Numbered from the stretch's first letter, positions 46,453 to 58,177 are shown. The stretch is DNA of 64,000 bases from Cryptomeria japonica (GCF_030272615.1 NC_081410.1:126719140-126783139), one strand, 5' to 3'. Notes: a model not told the origin generated them from the letters alone. A program made the numbers and translations.

Positions 46453-47577
46453 ATGGCACGAAAAGGAAATACAAATGGTGGAGTGCATGGAAATGCAAAC
46501 ATTGCTGCAATGGAAATGTTGAGAGGAATTGCACCCCGATTGGATGCTATTGAAATGGCCCAAAGAATAGGTTGACATGTCAAAGATGTGAATGGTGATG
46601 AGAGAGAAGAAGTAGTTGGAGAACAAGGAGAAAATCCACCAGTGAATGATCTAGATGAAGAAAGGTTTATAAGAGTGTTGTCAAGAAGGATTACCAAACC
46701 ACATTTTACCCCACTGGATTATGATGGAAAGTTGGATTTAGATGAATTGTTAGATTGGATCATGGAAACGAACAAGTATTTATATTTTGAAGGCACCGCA
46801 GAAGATAGAAAGGTGAGATATGCTTGCACTAAGTTGAAAGGTCATGCATCTCTTTGGTGGGAACATTTGTAGGTAGATAGACAAAGAAGAGGTAAAGAGA
46901 AGATGAAATCTTGGGAGCGGATGGTTAGTAAGTTAAAATCAAAGTTTATGGCAATGGATTATCAAGTGGATCTATTCCAGAAGTTGTAGAACTTGAAATA
47001 GAAGGAATCTAGTGTGAAGGAGTATACTGAAGCATTCTACAAGTTGAATATTAGATCTAGACATACTGATGATGAGATTGAACAAGTTGCTAGGTACCTA
47101 AATGGGTTGCAGATATCTATACAATATGAACTTAGTCTAATCAAGTTGTAGAGTGTTGAGGAATCTTATCAATATGCCCTGAAGGAAAAAGAGAAGTTGA
47201 AGAAAAGAAATGAGTAGAAGAAAAGAGGTAGAGGTGGAAGGTTTTCCAGAGGAAGATTTCAAGGAGGAAGAAGCTATTCCAAAGGAAGAGAATCTTGTAC
47301 AGACCAGAACAAAGACAAGGAAGCTAGAAGAGATGATATTTCATACCAGAAGGATGATAGAAACTTTTACCAAAGAATAGAACTTGATGGATACCAGAAT
47401 GAGGGTTATGGAAAAGAAGACAAAAGACAAGATAAAAAAGTGTTTAGAGGAACCCGCTTTAAGTGTGGAGGAGAAGGACATTGTGCTTTTGAATGTAGAA
47501 AGGCATAGAGTAGTGGGAGATCAGCATTGGTAGAAGAATACCATACTAGATCAGCTAATAAACTAGAAGATGGATAA
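46453..47577 (+). pseudogene. gag: Gag of element G
   Basis: Starts MARKGNTNGG. A chromovirus-type capsid is visible: LDYDGKLDLDELLDWIMETN, YFEGTAEDRKVRYACTKLKG, ASLWWEHL, then SVKEYTEAFYKLNIRS and DEIEQVARYLNGLQ. An Arg/Gly-rich basic segment (RGRGGRFSRGRFQGGR) precedes a knuckle whose first Cys is replaced by Arg (RFKCGGEGHCAFEC). Seven or so TAG stops interrupt one frame. Confidence 0.85.
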
Positions 47578-47640
47578 TTGTTGGTGATGAGGAGAGCTTT
47601 GTGTCATACCAAAGATTAAGAAGAGCCCTTGTAGAGGAGG

Positions 47641-50600
47641 AATTTTTTTAGGACGAGATGTAAGGTATCTGATAAGTGTTGTAAAGTTATAATTGATGGT
47701 GGGTGAATTCACAAAGCAGGTTCCCACTTTCGCCAACGAAGGAAATTGGCAAAAGTGGAAAATTTTGTTTAAGGGGTGTTCGAGCAAAGTGGGGGTGTTC
47801 AAACGGAATACCCTTTAGGGTTTGAGTGAAGACCCCACTTCACTCAAACCCCCTCTTTTGAGCAAAGCACCTTTAATGCCCGTTTATGTCATTTTTCAAT
47901 TATAGTGCGGGGGTTCGATTGAACCCCCCTAAAAATGGGGAGTTCGCTCAAACCCCCCTTCGTTCAAACCCCTTTTTTAACACTTCTGTGAAGATTCCTA
48001 CATTTTTTTGCAGATTTATGGCCTTGAAACCTCTGGTTGAAGACTCATATGGAATGATATTGACAACCCAAAATGTAGTATTATAGTCCTCGAAGAAAGC
48101 TTTCCAATGATTATAATTTTATTACACATTGAGTTTATTATGAACTTGTTTTTTTAATTTTACCAAACATAGGTTTTTCACCGAACATGAACTTCTCTGT
48201 TCAACGCATTGGGAAAAATAGGAAACTAATTCAAAAAATTCTGAAAAATATCTAAGCCCTGGGTATTGATTTCTTCTTTCTAAAAAAAATAAATAAATTT
48301 GAATTTCGATATATATAGAACAAGTTATGTGTTCAAACTTAAACCTATGTCTGAATTATGACTAGTCGGACTTCAAAACTTAATAAAATGAAAAATATTG
48401 AACATATCACTATCAAATCAACTTCAAGCCTTGGATATTGATGTTACAAACCAAAATTCGAAATAATTGAGTTTTTATCATTTATAGAAAAAAAGTTATG
48501 CATTTCAGGAGGCACATCACTCTTAAAAAATGTAGTTTGTTGTAAAAAACTACTTTTCGAGGGAGATGGAAATTTTTTTTAAAAATCCTTCAAAAAAATT
48601 TGGAAAAAATATATATAGAATCTACAAACAAAATTCTACAAATCACTAATTTACATCATCTTCAAATTCTTAATAGTTTAAAAGTTATAGTTGTCGAAAG
48701 TTGAAGATTATTTTAAAATTGTTCATCTCAGTGTCAAAAGTGGCAAAAAAGTGGGAACCATTATTGTGTGTTCACCCTGGTGGTAGTTTAGATAATCTTG
48801 TTTCACAGGAAATGGTCAATAAGTTTAATTTGGAGAGATTGAAGCACCCTAAGCCTTATCAGATAGCATAGATTTGGGATGATCATAAGATACTAGTGAG
48901 TGAACAATGTCTGGTGAAATTGAAGATAGTATCTTATCATGATGAAGTTTTGTGCGATATTATGCCTATGGATATATGTCATATCTTGTTGGGTAGACCT
49001 TGGTAGTTTGACAGACAGGCAATACATGATGGGAGGAAGAACATATACACTATTGTTGCAAATGAGATGAAACAGACCTTGTTGCCCTTGGAGGAGCCTT
49101 TGAAGAGTGAAGTTTGTACAAGTGCTATAATTTGTTTGGTAGCTAGAAGGAAATTCCTAGATGGGATGAGACATAAGAATGTGTTTTTTACCTTGGTTCC
49201 TAAGAAGATAGACAATCTGGAGTATGAAGGAGAACAACTGGAGGAGATAAAGGAGTTGCTGACAAAATATGGAGACATCATTTTAGATAATGTACCTAAT
49301 GGATTACCGCCTGTGAGGAGTATTATTCATTGCATGGACTTGATTCTCAGAGCTAGTTTTCCTAATAAAGAAACACACCAGATGATACTAGTAGAGAATG
49401 ATGAGCTAAATAGACAAGTGCAGGATTTTTTAAAGAAAGGTTTGGTTAGAGAAAGTTGGAGTCCTTGTGCAGTGCTAGCAGTGTTAGCACCTGAGAAGAA
49501 TGGAGAATGGAGGATGTGTACTGACTCTAGAGAAATAAACAAGATCACAATGAAGTACTAATTTACCTTGCCTAGGATGGATGACATAATGGATTGTTTG
49601 AGTGGAGCCAGATACTACACAAAGATAGACTTGAAAATTCGATACCATCAGATCAAAATCAGAGAAGGAGATGAGTGGAAGACAACATTCAAGACAAATG
49701 AAGGACTGTATGAATGGTTGGTGATGCCTTTTGGATTGACTAATGCATTGAGTACTTTCATGAGATTGATGAATGAGGTATTAAAGAAATTCTTGGGTAA
49801 GTTTGTCATTGTGTACTTGGATGAAATTTTGATTTTCAGTAAGACAAAGGAAGAACATATGTTGCATTTGAGATAAGTTTTGCAGAGGTTGAGAGAAGAT
49901 AAGTTGCTAATAAATATTAAGAAGTGCAATTTCATGAAGGAAGAGTTAGTCTATTTGGGATTTGTGATATCTACAGATGGATTGAAAATGGATCCTGATA
50001 AGGTAAGAGAAATTGTTGAATGGCTTACACCATAAAGAATTGGAGAGGCAAGATCATTTCATGGATTGGCTAGTTTCTACCGGAAGTTTATTAGAAATTT
50101 CAGTTCAGTTTGTAGCCCTATGACAGAAGCAATGGGAGGAGATAAAAAGAACTTCAAGTGGACAACCAGAGCAAATAGGAGCTTTGAATTGTCGAAGCAG
50201 AAGATGATAGAGCATCATGTGTTGTCTTTACCAAATTTTAGCAAAGTATTTCAAGTGGACTATGATGCAAGTGGGAATGCAATTGGAGTAGTGTTGAGTC
50301 AAGAAGGAAGATCGATAGCTTATTTTAGTGAAAAGTTGAATGATGCAAGGAGGAGATATTCTATGTATGATCAAGAGTTTTGTGCCATAATTCAAGCATT
50401 GAAGAAGTGGAGACATTATTTTTTACCTAAGGAGTTTGTGTTGTATATAGATCATCAAGCTTTGAATTATTTGAACGGTCAGAGTAAGTTGAACTAGAGA
50501 CACATGAGATGGGTAGAGTTCTTGCAAAGTTATACCTTTGTTTTGAAGAATACAAGTGGGAAGCTAAATAGATTTGCTGATGCATTGAGTAGAAGAAGGA

Positions 50601-51871
50601 ATTTGCTGATAGAAATGAGAGCGGAGGTATTATGTTTTGAGGAGTTGAATAAATTATGTGAGGACGACCCAGATTTTGCAGAACCTTGGAAATTATGTAA
50701 GGAACCGGTTATGGTGGATAGAAGTAAGTGGTTGGACTATTTCATTCAAGATGAGATGTTGTTCAGAGGAGTTTAGTTGTGTATACCTAGGAGTTCTATG
50801 AGAGAAATTCTAACAAAGGAGAAGCATAGTGGAGGATTAGCCAGACACTTTGGTGTTGACAAGACAGTGGCATTGACTAGTGAGAATAACTTTTGGCCTC
50901 AGATTCATAAGGATGTCAGTAAATTTGTGCAGAGTTGTAGGATTTTTCAACTTGCAAAAGGTAGTAGTTAGAATGTTGGATTGTATAAACCTTTGACAGT
51001 CCTGAAGAGACCTTGGGAGGCCATAAGCATGGATTTTATACTTGGGTTGCCTAAGATACAAAGAGGAAATTATTCTATACTCATGGTGGTGGAAACATTT
51101 TCAAAAATGGCACATTTCATACCTTGTAAGAAGACAACAGATGTAGTACATTTTGCTGACTTATTTTTCAAGGAGATGGTGAGATTACATGGATTACCTA
51201 AAAGCATAGTTTCAGACAAAGACACTAAGTTTGTTGGGTATTTTTGGAGAACACTTCGGAAGAAGATGAAGACAGATTTGAAGTTTAGTTCTACTTTTCA
51301 CCTATAGACTGATGGGAAGTTAGAGGTAGTGAATAGAAGTTTGGGAAATTTGTTGAGATGCTTAGTTGGAGAGAAAATCGAAAGTTGGGATTTGATTCTT
51401 GCACAAGTAGAATTTGCCTACAATAATTCAGTGAACAAGAGTACTAGAAGAAAACCTTCTGAGATTGTTATCGGAGCACACCCTAGAGGCATATCAGAAG
51501 TGAGAAACATCAGTAATGAAGATAAAAGGAGTGAAGAAGTGGAAGAATTTTTTGAGCATATGAAGACAATACATACTCAGGTTAAACAACATTTGGAAGG
51601 CATGAACAACAAGTATAAGGAGAAAACAAATGAAAAGAGGAGACATAAGGAATATGAAGTGGGAGATGAAGTGATGGTGTATCTAAAAAAAGAGAGATTT
51701 CGCATTAGAACTTATAACAATTTGAAGATGAGGAAGTTTGGACCTTGTAAGATCTTGAAGAAATTGAAGTTTGGAAATGCATATGAAGTGGAGTTACCGG
51801 ATAGCTTGGGTATTTCACCTATATTCAACATTGCAGATCTACACCAGTATCATGAGACAAAATTTCAGTGA
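47641..51871 (+). pseudogene. pol: Pol of element G: protease, RT, RNase H, integrase
   Basis: Protease: the frame breaks at 47700 and resumes at 48778 with DNLVSQEMVNKFNLERL, ending [71 protein letters not shown] and [11 protein letters not shown], where the usual YLDD reads YLDE. RNase H: VFQVDYDASGNAIGVVLSQEG, YDQEFCAIIQALKKWRHYF, NRFADALSRR. Integrase: the HHCC finger near 50830-50950, core with [24 protein letters not shown] and LEVVNRSLGNLL. The conserved QTDG motif of integrase now begins with a stop, a direct CAG-to-TAG example. At least eight stops interrupt a nearly constant frame. Confidence 0.9.
47701..48777. mobile_element. Non-autonomous DNA transposon with terminal inverted repeats inside the protease of G
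   Basis: Ends start GGGTGAA on both sides and 24 of the first 30 bases match as inverted repeats, with a shared GGTTCCCACTTT. The insertion splits the protease codons around the catalytic Asp-Gly-Gly, and TGGT (up to TGGTGG) is duplicated. A perfect 14-bp hairpin, GGGTTTGAGTGAAG (47818-47831) with 47838-47851, and an 8-bp hairpin (47909-47928) lie inside. No transposase is encoded. The superfamily is not assigned because the duplication length is ambiguous. Confidence 0.8.
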
Positions 51872-52083
51872 GGACAGTGAAGTAGACTTGGAGAAGTTGA
51901 TACCCTAGAGGGAACTAGACCAGATTGAAGGCATTTTGGACAGTAAGATTGGGCGTAGCACTCGAAGCAATCGATATAGAGAATATCTCGTAAAGTGGAA
52001 GGACAAACCTGTTGAAGATTCATCATGGATTTCTCAAGAAAAGGTAGACCGTCTTGGTTTTCCTTTGACCCCAGTAAAGTGAG
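51872..52083 (+). pseudogene. Chromodomain at the end of G integrase
   Basis: In the frame after the integrase C-terminus: ILDSKIGRSTRSNRYREYLV, KWKDKPVEDSSWISQEKVDR. The YLVKWKD and SSWI motifs identify a chromodomain, which defines chromoviruses and steers integration to heterochromatin by binding modified histones. Confidence 0.85.
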
Positions 52084-52113
52084 GGACTCATTTTTTGAGC
52101 AACACTGGATGTC

Positions 52114-52914
52114 TGATGCAAGAGCATCCCTGATTCTTGGCAATCTTGCATCAACCAAAAATATTTTCTTTTCAGTTTGTTCTTATTTTGCAGTTTCAGC
52201 ATTTCTTTGCATTGTCTCATCGGATCTTGCAGAGATGGATTTTATTCGTAGATATGTTCATTTGTACCTTATCCTAAGTCCATGAGACGTTTGGATCTTT
52301 TTTCAGTAAGTTATCACTTTTGGAATCTGAGATAGTTTTCTGGCTTGGAACACCATAACCGCTTGGACCTATTTGGGCTTTCAAGGCGAATCTTATGAAT
52401 CACTTCCATAGCTTGCGGAGCTCTAGTTTATTGTTTCTAACGTTCCTTGGCGTGTGACCAACCTTTCCTTAGGTCCACACTTCATTCTATGAATTTTCAG
52501 GAAGGATCTCTTTGGTGAAGGCTGGCCCTAGTGGTTTACACGTTACATATTATTCGTCGGCTATTGTTCCATCTTGGGATGACACAAATCATTCTTGAGC
52601 ATATAAATCAATGTAATTAAGCATGTAGAAAGAAGTCATGAGAACATAGAAGAATAATCCAGAGGTTAGGAGGTGCAGAGTTGCCTCGCATCCTTGCTTG
52701 AGCTCAAATTTTGCATAACACGTAGGTTTTGTACTCAGGCCTGTGAGCCGAATATTGTGAACCCGCATGTTGCTGATAGTTTGTAGCTGATTTTTAGGAT
52801 ATAATATGGTTTGTTTCTGCATTGCCTCCATCACATTGAGTTGTTTCTATGTGTAAATCTTGCTGCACAATCCAGATTGTTCTCTTTGAGGACCCTCCCA
52901 CCGTGATTGCACCA
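52114..52914 (+). repeat. 3' LTR of element G
   Basis: 801 bp, partner of 45532-46342. Confidence 0.9.
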
Positions 52915-52919
52915 CTATC
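52915..52919. repeat. Target-site duplication of element G (right)
   Basis: CTATC, identical to 45527-45531. Confidence 0.9.
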
Positions 52920-53004
52920 ATGCAATTGTGAACTAAGTTATCTCATATAATTAAAGAGAGATACAAAGGAGGTAGCTTACTATTTTTATTGAATTTTCTT
53001 CTTC
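52920..53004 (-). pseudogene. Element H protease, N-terminal piece
   Basis: The minus strand reads LPPLYLSLII-stop-DNLVHNCMI, then the catalytic D-S continues at 45526 beyond element G. This is the usual start of a plant retropepsin. Element B truncates it on the right at 53010. Confidence 0.75.
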
Positions 53005-53009
53005 CTTGG
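53005..53009. repeat. Presumed left target-site duplication of element B
   Basis: CTTGG directly before the LTR start. The right partner should lie beyond 64000. Confidence 0.5.
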
Positions 53010-53349
53010 TGTAGCATCGTAAATTGTATGCACTTGCTAGGGTGGTACAATTTCACACCTAGTTTAGCACCCGCCTTGGCGCATTTTGCATCTTGCATTG
53101 CATTTCCCCTTTAGCACTTAATTAATTAAATTAATTAGGTCTAAGGTTCTATTTTATCATCTCCCATATCATAAAGTTGGGCACTTTTCATTAAAGTGTG
53201 CCCCTTTCATTTTTCCTCCAATACATCATTTAATCAAAAACCCTAATTAGGTCCTATTTTGAACTTGGGGGCTTGATTTCGGGGGTCAAAACATCTCGAA
53301 ATCACCTGTAACTTCGGGATTCTCTCCAAAATTATCATATCCGACAGCC

Positions 53350-53428
53350 CTGAAAATTTGGTGAAAAGTTGTCAGGACTATGGCGCCCGGAGTGCACACG
53401 GTCCCGGACATTTTTCCCAAAATTTTAG
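53350..53428. repeat. Nested palindrome cassette, copy 4 (LTR B)
   Basis: The outer arm AAAATTTGGTGAAAAG faces TTTTTCCCAAAATTTT; the inner GGACTATGGCGCCC...CACACGGTCC encloses GTGCAC. The GG/CC pair in the outer arm differs from the CG/CG pair of copy 2 on both sides, so pairing is kept. Confidence 0.8.
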
Positions 53429-54147
53429 GAGCACGATCCAATCATAAAATAAAGCTTAACCCCAAGATATTGGTTGGAGATTCAATCTCTAGGTCGGCCA
53501 AAAGTTGAAATTAAGACCTAGGGTTTCATATATAAGAGCTCTCTTTCTTCATTTGAAAGGATCGGAATTTTGGTTTCAAGGACCTTCTATGCAGCGAAAG
53601 AGCAGATCTTTGAAGACTTCAACAAAATTCAACATCCATCCATCAAGCATCCATCAATTTCATTCATCCATTTAGGGCTTTGAAGGCATTGAAGAACAAT
53701 AAGGGATCACCGACTGAAGATTGGCTTGTACCCCTCCCTTGGGGTTGGGTATGATTTCATGTTGTTTTCATGTCTATGCATAAGCTTCATAATATCATTT
53801 GTATTCATGCTTTAGATCACTTTGCATCTTGATTTGGAGCATTTACATTATCATGTACAAGCAATTAGGGTTTACTTTCTAGGTTGCTCTAGCTTGCTTA
53901 CTTGCATTTTAGGATCTTGCACACACACAAGGTCTACACACACTACTTTTACAATACAACTTGGCTATTCGTGGAGGTGGAAATCACCAAAGTGGGGGGT
54001 TTGACTAAGGCAAAACCCTATATAGCCACCCACCATACCTTTTCAGATATAAGTGCAGGTTTCGGGATTCGGACGACGCCGCAAGTTGCAGATCCGACGG
54101 AAGCAGACAGAGACTGAACTTCACACCAAATTGCAGAGCAAAAGACT

Positions 54148-54209
54148 AGGACAGGGGTGTGGGGTGCCCTGGTCCTGCCAGGACAGGGGCGCTGGGCGCC
54201 CTGGTCCTT
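54148..54209. repeat. GC-rich palindrome block in LTR B
   Basis: GACAGGGGTGTGGGGTGCCC followed by TGGTCC, then GGACAGGGGCGCTGG with GCGCCCTGGTCC. The inverted LTR at 59691-59785 has three units instead of two. Confidence 0.7.
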
Positions 54210-54644
54210 CTGTCAGACAGCAAGTTTCAGATAGCTTTTCAGGTTGCAGAACAGCAGTTTCAAGAGCAGTTTCAGGGGCAGAATCAAGACAGTGGCGCCC
54301 ACACCCCCGTCCCGAACATTTTCACTCAGATTTTAACTCCGGGTACACATCTGCATTCTTGTCTTGTCCTTGTGTTTACAACTTTCCATTGTTTAGTTTC
54401 AATTCTACAATCTTGTTATTAGTTCATACTTGCACTTTGTGGTTAGGAATTGAACTTGCATCATTTTATCTTTCAATTACAACAAAGGAATAGAAATCCT
54501 AATAGGTAGCTTGTGGCTCTCTCTTCCACAAAAAGAAGTAGCCAATTGTGTGATACCTCTAGGCTCTTTTGTATTCCACAAATGTGTGTCAAAAGGTGAG
54601 ATTAGGGCATGTTTGCTTAGTGTCACTTTTTCCCCCACACATTT

Positions 54645-54663
54645 TGGTGAACCCGATGTGAAC
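54645..54663 (+). promoter_or_regulatory. Primer-binding site of element B
   Basis: TGGTGAACCCGATGTGAAC, three bases after the LTR. tRNA not assigned. Confidence 0.75.
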
Positions 54664-54987
54664 TCCAATCTTCTCTAATTCTGATTTATGTTTTCAAATT
54701 TGAGTGTTTATGCTATTTCAAAATCAAATTTGTATTTACAAGTTTTAATTTCTTGCAAGATTCAAAAAAATCTAGAGGAAATTTTTGCTAAAACCCTAAT
54801 TTTTCAATTCAAAGTTGAACTTGTGGATAGCTTAATCGAGATCAATAATTTCAAATCTGATTTAGGAACTCATTTGAATCATAAATTTCAATTTCTAAAT
54901 CTACATTCTAAGTGCTTGTATTGGTTAAAATTAAGTATTTCCTTCTATTTTGCATGTGTTATCATTTGAAAGAGGAAAATTGTTGTC
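54664..54987 (+). other. Leader of element B
   Basis: A short AT-rich leader of about 320 bp, unlike the 1.15-kb leader of A. No cassette or ORF with content. Confidence 0.6.
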
Positions 54988-57537
54988 ATGATGCATTCAT
55001 TTCATAGATGTGATAATGGGTTAGCTTCCCTTGTTTCAATTTTTCCTTCTCCTAAAGAACCTCCTCCCATCTATAACAACATTTTAGTGCCTAAAAGAGT
55101 TGCTACCAATCCCTTTGAGACTCTCCCATGCTCTAAGGATGAAGACTTTAAGAGTGATCTTGACAAGTCTCCTAAAATGTGCCCTTCCTATTGAGCTATC
55201 CTAGAGGAAGAGAATGATATCATAAAAACCTTTCTTGATGCCTCTCTAGGTGAAAAGGTATTGATGGACATTGACTTATTTTCTCCTAAAGTTGGTCCTT
55301 CCAATGGGGGCATGTTAGTGCAACAAGAGGTTATGAACACTTCTTTCAAAGATCTCCTTCCTAAGCATGAATCTTTGGAGAAATATGTTCATGTTCCTCC
55401 TAAAAAACACTCCCTTCATGAGGATCCTTTTGTGCAAGAAAATGACATTATCCCTACATTTCCTAGTGATGGCATTTCCTTTTCCAACAAAATTCCCACT
55501 AGAGATGATGAATTAATGATAAATGCTTACCCTTCTCCTAAAGTTTGTCTTACCCATAAGCATCCCTTAGAGAAAGAAGATGAAATGATAAGCAATTTCC
55601 TTAATTCTCTCTCCCCTAAAGATCATATTGAACATATTTTGAGGAAAGAGGATGAGTTTAACACATCTATTGATGCTCTCCCTCCTAAGGATGAGGAATT
55701 AATAAACAATGTTATCTCCTCTCCCGAAATTGACAATGCTTCAAACATTCCTTTCAACAACTTCACTATTTGGGATGAACCATTAGAAGAAGGTGTAGAT
55801 TATTCTCTACCCCATGAGAAAACCCTAGCCAAAGGGGATGAAATCAAGATTGAAAACTCCCTTGATAGTTTCTCACCTTCCTTGAATCTCAATTATTCTC
55901 CCTCTCCTCAACTTGGTTCTACTCATAAGGAAACCCTAGTTCAAAACAAGATGGTTAATATCTCTTTCAAAGATCTCCCTCTCAAAAGTGAGAATTTAGA
56001 GAGTAATTTTGATCCTTCTCCTAGAGAGTTTATTCCCCATGTAGATCCTTTGATGATAGAGGATGATATGACCTTTCCTAGTATTACTCTTCCTACTAGA
56101 ACATCAATGCCTACCCCTTGTCTCTCTCCTAAAATTGATTTAATCCATGATAAGATTTTAGTGCAAGAGAAGACTATCAATAATTCTTCCAACACTTTTG
56201 TTCATTCCTCTAAACCATCCTCAATCAATTTGATACATGTGAATGAAACACCTAACAAACCTCTCTTCACTATCCAAGGTGCTTGTCCTTCTCAAAATTC
56301 TCAGCCTTTAAATAAGCCTATCTTAGTAGTTCAAGGTGGTTATGCTAATGATTCTTTTTGCACTCCTAAGAAACCTATTATTACTATTCAAGGAGGTTAT
56401 TCTACTAAGAGCCCTTATGAGTATGCTAAGCAACTGACTAGAGAGAGTTATAATGTGGTTGCTCATACCTATAACACAAGAAACAATAGGCAACCTAATC
56501 CTCCTCCAGTTATCCCAACTTCACTTCCTCCTTCTCAACCTATTCTTCCTCAAGCTCCTCATATTTCACAAATGCTTAGTAAGGAATATGATCTCATAGA
56601 ACAACTTAAAGCTACCCCTGCTAAGATATCCCTTTGGGATTTGATCCAAACTTCTTCCGCTCATCATGGAATGTTACAAGATGCCTTGAAAGATTTGAAT
56701 GTTCCTCCACCTAATACATCTAGTAATATAGTGTCTTTGGTTAACTCTGTGATGAATCCTAAAGCTCAAATTGTGTTTACTCAAGATGAGTTGCCTACTA
56801 GTGAAATTCAACATCAATATGATCCCTTGATGATTGTGGTTATCATAAATGACACTACTATAAGATGAACACTGGTAGATAATGGTTCTGGCCTTAATGT
56901 GTGTAGTATTAATCTATTGCATAAGATGAATGTGGGTACATCCCTTATTGAGCCTGACTCTCATCCCATTCGAGGCTTTGATAATGTGGCTAAGTCTTCA
57001 TTAGGTATTATCACCTTACCCATCACAATGGGACCTGTTACTTTGCCTACTCCTATCCATGTTATGTCAGGAAATCTAACATACAACTTGTTCTTAGGGA
57101 GACCTTGGATTCACAGTATGCAAGTTGTCCCCTCTACATTGCATAGACAAGTTAAATTTATTTATAACAATAAGACATATACCTTGATAGGTGATACTAA
57201 TTTTCAAGCTTGTTTGCAAACATCTACTTCCAAAGGGAGTTCTTCTAAGCCTTCCTCTTCTAGTGATGACTCGTTAAACAAGATACCTATGGATGAATCA
57301 TTACCCTCTGATAATCAAAATTCTTTGGATGAGTCTAAAGTTCCTGAAGAAGATTCTTCTCAACTTGAATCTACACATGAAAAGGCTTTTGATCCTGAGA
57401 AGGTTCTCGCAGAAGACGATTGGGGATCTCTTGATTTCAATCCCACCTTTGTAGGTGAGTATAGGGCTCCTCCTAGAGAGCTTAAAGTTAAAAAGAAGGA
57501 GAAACTAGAGATCAATCAGTCTTACCTGAACCTATGA
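54988..57537 (+). pseudogene. Element B ORF: acidic repeat-rich protein fused to protease
   Basis: One frame runs 54988-57537, interrupted only by TGA at 55192-55194 and 56866-56868. Where gag should be there are about 480 residues of degenerate repeats rich in Pro, Asp, Glu and Ser (LPKHESLEKY, PPKKHSLHEDP, SPKVCLTHKHPLEKEDE, LPPKDEELINN). Three QGG-type repeats follow (KPLFTIQGAC, KPILVVQGGY, KPIITIQGGY) and a Pro-rich hinge. No capsid or zinc knuckle is seen. A helical part (YDLIEQLKATPAKISLWDLI) matches the pre-protease region of C. A retropepsin comes next with LVDNGSGLNVC, the catalytic D-N-G, and NLFLGRPWIHSMQVVPST. An acidic Ser-rich tail ends it. It may package by another element's Gag. 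Confidence 0.7.
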
Positions 57538-57939
57538 GCAATAATTTTGTGGCCGCTTCTCAAACTTCTTCTCCTCACACCTCTAATTCTGAAGGATTTG
57601 ATTCTTTGTGTTATGAAAAACCACCTTTTCTTTCTGAAATGGCTAATCGTTATGGTCGTGGTTTTCATATTTTGGCTAAAAGTGGCTATAGTGGAAATGG
57701 TTGTGGTACAAATGAACAAGGAATTAAAGTTCCTTTAGAACATAACATGCATGAATATTAATTTGGACTTGGATATAATCTTTCTAAGCCCACCAAAGCA
57801 TCTAAAAGACCATCTCTCAATGTGAATGCTATATTTAGTAGTGATGATGATCTCACTTCAACTAAATCATCTTCTACTTCTATCAACTCTCATTCCCCTC
57901 ATAAGGAAATCTCAGTGATGAACAAATCTCTTTATGAAT
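57534..57939 (+). pseudogene. G-patch ORF of element B (5' part, truncated by inversion)
   Basis: The start ATG overlaps the preceding stop as ATGA. The frame reads MSNNFVAASQ, then a G-patch region MANRYGRGFHILAKSGYSGN, GCGTNEQGI, a TAA replacing Ser in HEYSFGLGY, and GLGY. After SVMNKSLYE it is joined at GAAT (57936-57939) to antisense gag of an A-type element. The full version is on the minus strand at 63372-62744. G-patch domains bind RNA and are found after retroviral-type proteases. Confidence 0.75.
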
Positions 57940-58072
57940 TACCCATGTCCTCATTAAAAAGGCCATTCAAATTAGGTTCCATCTCCTCGGTAATTACACC
58001 TTGGAAAGACTTAATTCTAAGGCTTCGTCTAACGGGAATAATGTAAGTAGGGCTTATTGTTGTAAAACTCAT
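57940..58072 (-). pseudogene. A-type gag start, truncated (inverted block)
   Basis: The minus strand starts MSFTTISPTYIIPVRRS and keeps about 44 codons of A-type gag before the junction at 57939. Confidence 0.85.
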
Positions 58073-58177
58073 GCACTAAAGAAAGAGAGAAGATTTTGAA
58101 TTTTAGAGGTAGCAAATTTCAATAAAACTAGCCAATCTCCTAGATTTAAGCTGTTAAATGCAATCAGGACAATCTCC

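Larger units (their letters stand above)
45532..52914 (+). mobile_element. Element G: Ty3/gypsy chromovirus
   Basis: Direct repeats 45532-46342 and 52114-52914 begin TGATGCA and end ACACCA or GCACCA, flanked by CTATC. The order is primer-binding site, gag, protease (interrupted by a DNA transposon), RT, RNase H, integrase, chromodomain. It sits inside the protease of element H: joining the flanks across one CTATC restores the H reading frame. Gag and pol carry at least a dozen stops, and the LTRs differ clearly, so it is older than A, B, C or D. Confidence 0.93.
53010..54641 (+). repeat. 5' LTR of element B
   Basis: 1632 bp, TGTAGCATCG to CCCCCACACA. Matches 59259-60920 (inverted) and 63604-64000. 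A TATA box TATATAAG lies at 53529-53536. It contains one nested palindrome cassette (53350-53428) and a GC palindrome block (54148-54209). Confidence 0.92.
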
